60,000 bases of DNA, taken from positions 11,916,283-11,976,282 of the forward strand of contig NC_049983.1 in NCBI RefSeq assembly GCF_000003815.2, written 5' to 3'. The notes under the pieces are model-generated. The model was given only the letters and a program-made list of their open reading frames with translations. It was not told the DNA's origin and did not search any database. The first letter of the stretch is position 1, and each line of letters begins with the position of its first letter. Below are positions 55,601-60,000 of this stretch, piece after piece. Source of the DNA: Branchiostoma floridae (lineage: Eukaryota; Chordata; Leptocardii; Amphioxiformes; Branchiostomatidae). A program made the position numbers and the translations under genes.

Positions 55601-57718
55601 TGACTATTTCCTTTCTAATTCATGATAATATTTCCAAAATATATATCTGTAACGAAATTGCCAGTCCTCACCCGCTTCCAGCAAATGCTATGTTGGGAAT
55701 GGCATCAAACCTCTGACCGTCGCAGACATCGAAGATTCTGTCACAGTCGCGCTCATCGGAGTAGTCCCCGCAGTCATTGTCGCCATTACACGTCTGGATC
55801 TTAGGAATGCACCGCTCTGAAACAGCAAAAACAACAGCGTCATTCCTTTGCGTGGACCTTTCATATGAAGCTGGTACGGAGAATTCCCTCTTTAGTCAAG
55901 GTCATCCGTCCATCATCAGTAAGATTTGACTAGCTCTTTCCTCAAACTTGATAACTTTTCCCATGCATGCATGCGCAGAGGACGCATCCTTGAACAAAAG
56001 CCATTCCGTGTGTTTATTCATGTTCGCAATTCAACAAACTGCAATGAACGCAGATGAAACACATGACTGCAAAACCTACTCTCCAAGCAGAGGTTAGGCT
56101 CCGGCTGTTTTTTAACGTTTTTTTTAGTCGTATTTATCGGGCTTTCTATTTTGTCATTTTTCTTGAAGTACGCCAGCCAAACAAGTTTTGACACAGCAAG
56201 ATAAAATACAAAATAGAAAGCCCGATAAAAGCGACCAAAATAAAACGTTAAAATAACAGCCGGGGCCTAACCTCTGCTTGGAGAGTATGCAAAACCCCCG
56301 TTTCAAGGAAGTCATAACCTCTGTGACTGTCTCTTTTTTTAATCCAATTTGGCATCACCATGATTAACCTCATGGCGAATAGTGTCAGGTCATAAATAAA
56401 GCTTAAGTTTCTATTAGAACTTGCACAAATCTGACTGTGTATATGATGCTCACTGTTCTGACAAGTAAACTTCTCTTCCCCGCAGGAGTCTGATGGCGGG
56501 CAGACCTCATTTGTGGCGCAGGGGCGAGTCTCGTACAGATCAACTGGGCAGTCGTGTCCCTTAAACTGGGAGGGTCGGACTACCAGCCTGGTCCGTTCCT
56601 AAGTATAGATATACTGTACATTTCACTGTTATTGTGATAACATGCTATACATATGGAAAGAAACATTAAAGTGTGTTCAGTCGGACATGTAACGTTACTA
56701 TTGATTCGTTTGAAGAGCCATTGTGAATAATTACACACACAATGAAGAACTTAGGTCTGAAACATTTATATATATTCTCATTTACATACAATTGAAATAC
56801 CTGTTGATTAGGAGAGGGCAAAGTTCCAAACAAACTGGCACGCATGATGTACGTATGTTTGCGCTTCTGCTGCACTACAAATGGCCACAGGCATGCTAGA
56901 CAGCGACATAAATTGTAACTTTAATCAACGCGTAATACACAAATTGACTAGCACTGTCACAATAACACCGGCTATTTAAATTCAGACTACCAGGCAAAAA
57001 GCTGAACACACAGAAAGTGTATGTGACAAAAACATTTTTTTTCTTTCTGTTGGCATGGATGACATCATTTTTATAAACGATTTATAGTCTTCTGTACTTT
57101 CATGCCGTTTCACAGCTACTGCAAGAGCTCCACATTCCCAGAGTGACTGTCATCTACCTGTTTCCGCTCACATGGGTCACACTTGGTCCAGTTTCCGAAG
57201 TCCGCAACAGTACAGTCTAAAGGGCAGGTCTGGGTGTTACAGGGCCGGAGCTCGGTCAGTGCGGGACAGCCGCTACCACCATGGGCTGGGTGAACAGTGA
57301 TGCTTCGTTGGCGCGTCTGGCTTCCTCCCTTACATGAGCTAAACATACACAATATGTTCTTTCGATGAATAGCATGCTGGTGCTTGCCATGTAAAATACG
57401 GGTTTAGATTTACTTGAACCATGGACATTAACAAATTCATTAAAGAGCATAACCTTGATTTACTTGGTTACAACACTGATAGGCACATCTCTATGATATA
57501 GCTCCAAAACGTGCAATCTTCATATGAACCGTTCAAAAACAAGATAAGAAAGCTACTCACGCGGAGCATGTTGACCAAGGAGACCACTGCCCCACCTGGC
57601 AGTGAACTGGCGGGGGCGGTGGCCGCCGGCGTCGACGTCTGCGCCGCCAACCGTCCGACGGCACAGTCAACAGGGCCGCCACAGCCACAAAAAGGCACAC
57701 ACGGCTTATAAACCTCAT
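51949..57718 (-). CDS. Complement C6-like terminal-pathway protein (MACPF)
   Basis: Secreted innate-immunity protein of the family that builds the membrane attack complex. Exons in transcript order: 57718-57561, 57338-57158, 56598-56454, 55816-55672, 55331-55193, 54872-54659, 54406-54289, 54038-53935, 53815-53693, 53397-53240, 53021-52796, 52408-52235, 52025-51949. All junctions are GT..AG and every phase agrees; total 1962 nt, 653 residues. Order: signal peptide (1-23), Arg8-Pro5 run (25-37), TSP1 (40-91), TSP1 (95-147), LDL-receptor class A (152-186), MACPF (about 190-505), EGF-like (529-560), TSP1 (about 575-627), short tail. This is the C6 order through the third TSP1, but the CCP and factor-I-like modules of vertebrate C6/C7 are absent. 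A C6-like protein of this reduced kind has been reported from amphioxus (recalled, not checked). The alternative is a generic C6/C7/C8-family ancestor. Confidence 0.93.
52235..52408 (-). CDS. C6-like exon 12: third TSP1 repeat
   Basis: [20 protein letters not shown], then [20 protein letters not shown] and ETCTYI form a complete TSP1 module. Phase 1 in and out. Confidence 0.92.
52603..52693. repeat. (AC)n microsatellite in C6-like intron 12
   Basis: About 90 bp of alternating AC with a few interruptions (GC, TAC, GTCA), followed by a (TCTA)n tract at 52699-52735. It lies between exons 11 and 12. Confidence 0.95.
52796..53021 (-). CDS. C6-like exon 11: MACPF end and EGF-like module
   Basis: [20 protein letters not shown] closes [19 protein letters not shown] and [15 protein letters not shown] form the EGF-like module. 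Phase 0 in, 1 out; donor GTAAGT. Confidence 0.92.
53240..53815 (-). CDS. C6-like exons 9-10: second half of MACPF domain
   Basis: Exons 53815-53693 and 53397-53240. [20 protein letters not shown] precedes SGSASGSRC, then SYVKGGSS, a glycine pair common in complement MACPF domains, and [18 protein letters not shown] at the end. Phases agree. Confidence 0.9.
53472..53560. mobile_element. Fragment related to the 9-bp-duplication MITE
   Basis: TACTCTCCAAGCAGAG at about 53472 matches the end of the element at 56077, followed by an A-rich stretch and AACAGCCG, which is also present in that element. Only one end is clear. Confidence 0.4.
53935..54038 (-). CDS. C6-like exon 8: MACPF signature
   Basis: [20 protein letters not shown] matches the MACPF signature (Y/F-x6-GTHY with a downstream GG), the bend region common to perforin and C6-C9. 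Phase 2 in, 1 out. Confidence 0.95.
54289..55331 (-). CDS. C6-like exons 5-7: first half of MACPF domain
   Basis: Three exons (55331-55193, 54872-54659, 54406-54289). Key segments: [20 protein letters not shown] with a following Cys typical of C6-C8, [11 protein letters not shown], and the [18 protein letters not shown] stretch just before the MACPF signature. Phases 2/0/1/2 agree. Confidence 0.92.
55672..55816 (-). CDS. C6-like exon 4: LDLa calcium site and MACPF start
   Basis: [20 protein letters not shown] then ERDC supplies the Ca-binding acidic residues of LDLa; the linker [18 protein letters not shown] leads into MACPF. Phase 1 in, 2 out. Confidence 0.92.
56077..56287. mobile_element. 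MITE with 9-bp target duplication (Mutator-like) in C6-like intron 3
   Basis: A 211-bp element begins TACTCTCCAAGCAGAGGTTA and ends in the reverse complement of that sequence. The inverted repeats extend through GGC and CCGGCTGTT, then GGGCTTTCTATTTTG inside, so most of the element is palindromic. TGCAAAACC directly repeats at 56068-56076 and 56288-56296, a nine-base target duplication typical of Mutator-like elements. Confidence 0.75.
56454..56598 (-). CDS. C6-like exon 3: TSP1-2 end and LDLa start
   Basis: [14 protein letters not shown] then [14 protein letters not shown] closes TSP1-2; [13 protein letters not shown] opens the LDLa module. Phase 0 in, 1 out. Confidence 0.9.
57158..57338 (-). 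CDS. C6-like exon 2: rest of TSP1-1, start of TSP1-2
   Basis: [15 protein letters not shown] then the Gly/Cys core and RPCNTQTCP close TSP1-1; [20 protein letters not shown] opens TSP1-2. Phase 2 in, 0 out. Confidence 0.9.
57561..57718 (-). CDS. C6-like exon 1: signal peptide, Arg/Pro run, TSP1 start
   Basis: Met at 57718 opens a hydrophobic segment ([13 protein letters not shown]) ending PSDG, then W, eight Arg and five Pro, then [13 protein letters not shown], the Trp-rich start of a TSP1 repeat. Donor GTGAGT, phase 2. The start is chosen because it gives a proper signal peptide; an in-frame Met 66 bp upstream does not. Confidence 0.9.
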
Positions 57719-58609
57719 TCTGTGGTAACAACAACGGGCATTTTTAAAAACAAAACTTCTGCAGATGTTTGCAGCGTCATTCATATGTGCAGGTTCTGAG
57801 TCCGGTCATGTTCTTTTCCCAGATAACCCATCGTTTGCCTGAGGAAGTGAAACTACAAATTTCCACAGTGACACGAATACGTCCTTCGCAGCTACCTCAA
57901 CAAGCGATCAAGCAATCAGTGTTTTGTTCTGAAAACCAGAGCATGTCATATTCAACATGTATGTACGAACAAGAGGAAAACGTAGAAGTAAGTCAAAGCA
58001 ATTCCGATTCATCCAAGTGATTGAACAACGCATACACAGTGGTGCTAGCTACGGTTCTGGTTGCATAGTAAATCTAACAGATCGGTCACCTCTATGGTAG
58101 AAGTATGGATTTCTAATATGTCGGAATTACTGCACAGTTGATTTATGCAAATAACAGGAAGTTGACAGTTTTGAGACACATCAATATAACAATGACAACA
58201 ACGATATAGTGATAACAGTGAAGAAATGAAGAAATACTCAAGAAGTGTTACAAAACTTTCCTGAACGTCGGACTCTTGCCACGATGAAGGCTTCACAGTT
58301 TGTCCCTTCTTAGACACGGGTGTGCTATAATAAGGGGAATGCAATGGTGCACGTGGAGTCGTCCTATTGGATGGTGCTTTTACCAACATTGGGAAATTAC
58401 TTAATTATGTCATGGTCAGTCATGGTCATCACAATGGGGTTGGAAATCCCCCACTGCCGGTCATAGCAGAGAGCATGATGGTCTGTAAACAGTATGAGTC
58501 ACAGCCTTTTTGTTGTGACCACGTGCACAACAACAATGGTAGCGAGCAGGTAGCTACAACAAAAGCCCGTGCAGTGACCCGCACAGTCAGCAGACCATGT
58601 ACTTCGCAC

Positions 58610-58654
58610 TCACCGGTAGTGGGGAATTCCACCCCAAAGAATTTCCCCCGGTGA
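58610..58654. promoter_or_regulatory. Paired kappaB-like motifs in an inverted repeat
   Basis: GGGGAATTCC at 58621-58630 fits the NF-kappaB consensus GGGRNWYYCC. AGAATTTCCC at 58638-58647 is a nine-of-ten match on the other strand. TCACCGG (58610-58616) and CCGGTGA (58648-58654) flank the pair as inverted repeats. The cluster lies about 0.9 kb upstream of the C6-like start codon. Confidence 0.35.
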
Positions 58655-58929
58655 TCATCCTGGGGAAAGTCCAGGAGAAACCTACTCGCTGACCTTTTTT
58701 TTTTAAATGGAGAACAACGGAGGTTTTCATAACCAATATCTTGGCTTTATTGATGTGTGTACTTGACAGAAATGTGTGTCTTTATTTGTGAATGGGCCGG
58801 GCAATTAGATCAATAACCGTTAACCTATAATATTTATTGATGCCAGATGAAAACTTCTTGCTAAGATGAATTAATGCATATTTCCTCCATGTTACGATAT
58901 AGCGTCGCTGCTGTAGTTACCTCCATGAA

Positions 58930-59688
58930 AACATGGAATTATAGTTTTTGGTATGTCTGTGTGTCTGTCTGTGTGTGTGTCCGCATATTTGTGGACATCA
59001 TAACTTGAGAACCTCTCGATGGACTACGATGATATTTACTAGTAATATGTGGGTAGGGGTTGGGAAGACGAAGGTCAAGGTCAATTTTGGGCCCCCTGGT
59101 GTGTGACCTTGGTACTGCAGCAGAACTTCACTTTTTTGTATCTTTTTATCTGGACATGCTATGGTCTTGATTTCTTGGTGGCAGATAGCTTTTGATGTAA
59201 GGAAGAAGTGGTGTATGTTTGGGCCCCTAGCAGCTTGCTCTGGAACTGCAGGAGCATTTTTGTCAAAACCTGCCAAGAAGCATAACGGAACATAGGAATG
59301 ATGGATTTCCATGATATTTGGTATGCAGGTACATGTGGCAGAGATGTACATAATGAAATCGAAATTATACAAATTTGGACTTCATTTGCATACTTAATGA
59401 GGAAAATTTATATTTACAGTGTTTTCCAATATATCACTCAAATACATGTTACATGTGTAGTTTGTGGCAGGTGGAAGTTAAGCAGATACTAATTATGCAA
59501 ATAAGTCCCTAATTTGCATAATTAATTTGAAAGTGTCCTAATTTTTCTTAGTACGTGTAGTAAATGATTTGTCTGTCAACACTGTGACCTGTGTACGTTA
59601 GTTAAAGGTGTACATAAGCAAGCATACATTATGCTAATGTGAAAGTCATTTGCATAATCAGAATATTTTTTACCCTGTGTTTGTCTGT

Positions 59689-59745
<57 letters not shown>

Positions 59746-60000
59746 CAAGATAACTCAAGAACGGCTGGGTGAATTTGTTTCATACGTGGTGTGTTGGTAG
59801 TGTGTGATGAAAGCTGGAAATGATTAGATTTAAGGCCCCCTAGCGGCTCCCTTTGGTACTGCAGCGCAACTTCCGGTTTTGCTATCTCGGTGTTCTGAAC
59901 ATGCTATGGTCACTTTTTTAAGTATTAGATAGCTCTTGTGCTCAGGAAGAAATGACATAGGTTTGGGCCCCCTAGCGTCTAGTTATTGGATAGCAGGGGC
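58930..60000. repeat. Two diverged units of a dispersed repeat with GT tracts
   Basis: Unit 1 (about 58950-59280) and unit 2 (about 59670-60000) share, in order: a GT/CTGTGT tract, AACT(T/C)(G/A)AGAAC, GGCCCCCT, GGTACTGCAGC, ACATGCTATGGTC, AGATAGCT, AGGAAGAA and GTTTGGGCCCC. Spacing is similar. Unit 2 carries a pure (GT)n run at about 59693-59742. The second unit runs off the window. Confidence 0.65.

Larger units (their letters stand above)
57719..60000. other. C6-like 5' flank followed by dispersed repeats
   Basis: No exon is seen. The first kilobase should hold the promoter and any 5' UTR. From about 58920 onward the sequence is repeat-like, with two related units listed separately. Confidence 0.55.

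Noticed and set aside
59576-59758. Thr/His repeat frame
   Set aside because: It is a translation of the (GT)n run.
1-60000. CRISPR arrays, bacterial operons, ribosome binding sites, rRNA or tRNA genes
   Set aside because: The window is spliced eukaryotic DNA; no regularly spaced repeats of CRISPR type and no convincing cloverleaf or rRNA segment was seen, although a tRNA scan was not possible by eye.

Overview
The window is animal genomic DNA: genes are split into many short exons with GT..AG introns, coding density is low, there are several short inverted-repeat transposons, and one 100-N assembly gap. My best guess is a cephalochordate (amphioxus, Branchiostoma), because the window holds a complement C6-like gene of reduced, invertebrate-type architecture beside clear orthologues of two vertebrate genes. 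The species is an inference; no database was searched.

Layout. Positions 1-26857 contain no exon I can defend; they hold repeats, a gap (18976-19075) and a 1188-bp TTA-flanked transposon (19996-21183). On the + strand, 26858-37212 encodes a Prickle orthologue (PET domain, three LIM domains, C-terminal CAAX box CTIS) in four recognised exons, followed by a roughly 1.7-kb 3' UTR. Converging on it, on the - strand, 50608-39451 encodes an MDM1 orthologue in about 20 exons. Upstream of MDM1 on the same strand, 57718-51949 encodes a complete 13-exon, 653-residue C6-like protein (signal peptide, TSP1-TSP1-LDLa-MACPF-EGF-TSP1, short tail). From 57719 to 60000 there is 5' flank with kappaB-like sites, then two related units of a dispersed repeat.

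How the genes relate. They do not form an operon or a shared pathway. Prickle is a planar cell polarity protein, MDM1 is a centriole/microtubule protein and the C6-like protein is an extracellular innate-immunity pore-former. MDM1 and C6-like are tandem on the - strand; Prickle and MDM1 are convergent.

The most striking signal is in MDM1, where three separate tandem exon duplications are visible. One pair (44084-44225 and 43904-44027) shares phase 1-in/phase 2-out, is separated by only 56 bp, and preserves frame only if exactly one member is used: using both, or neither, creates an early stop. That is the signature of mutually exclusive splicing. A 66-nt exon is duplicated at 41519-41584/41206-41271, and a 57-nt KKRV exon at 48329-48385/47821-47877, with a longer relative next to it. 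The Prickle reading frame also stays open upstream of its first obvious Met with a conserved Cys motif, which implies an alternative, longer N-terminus.
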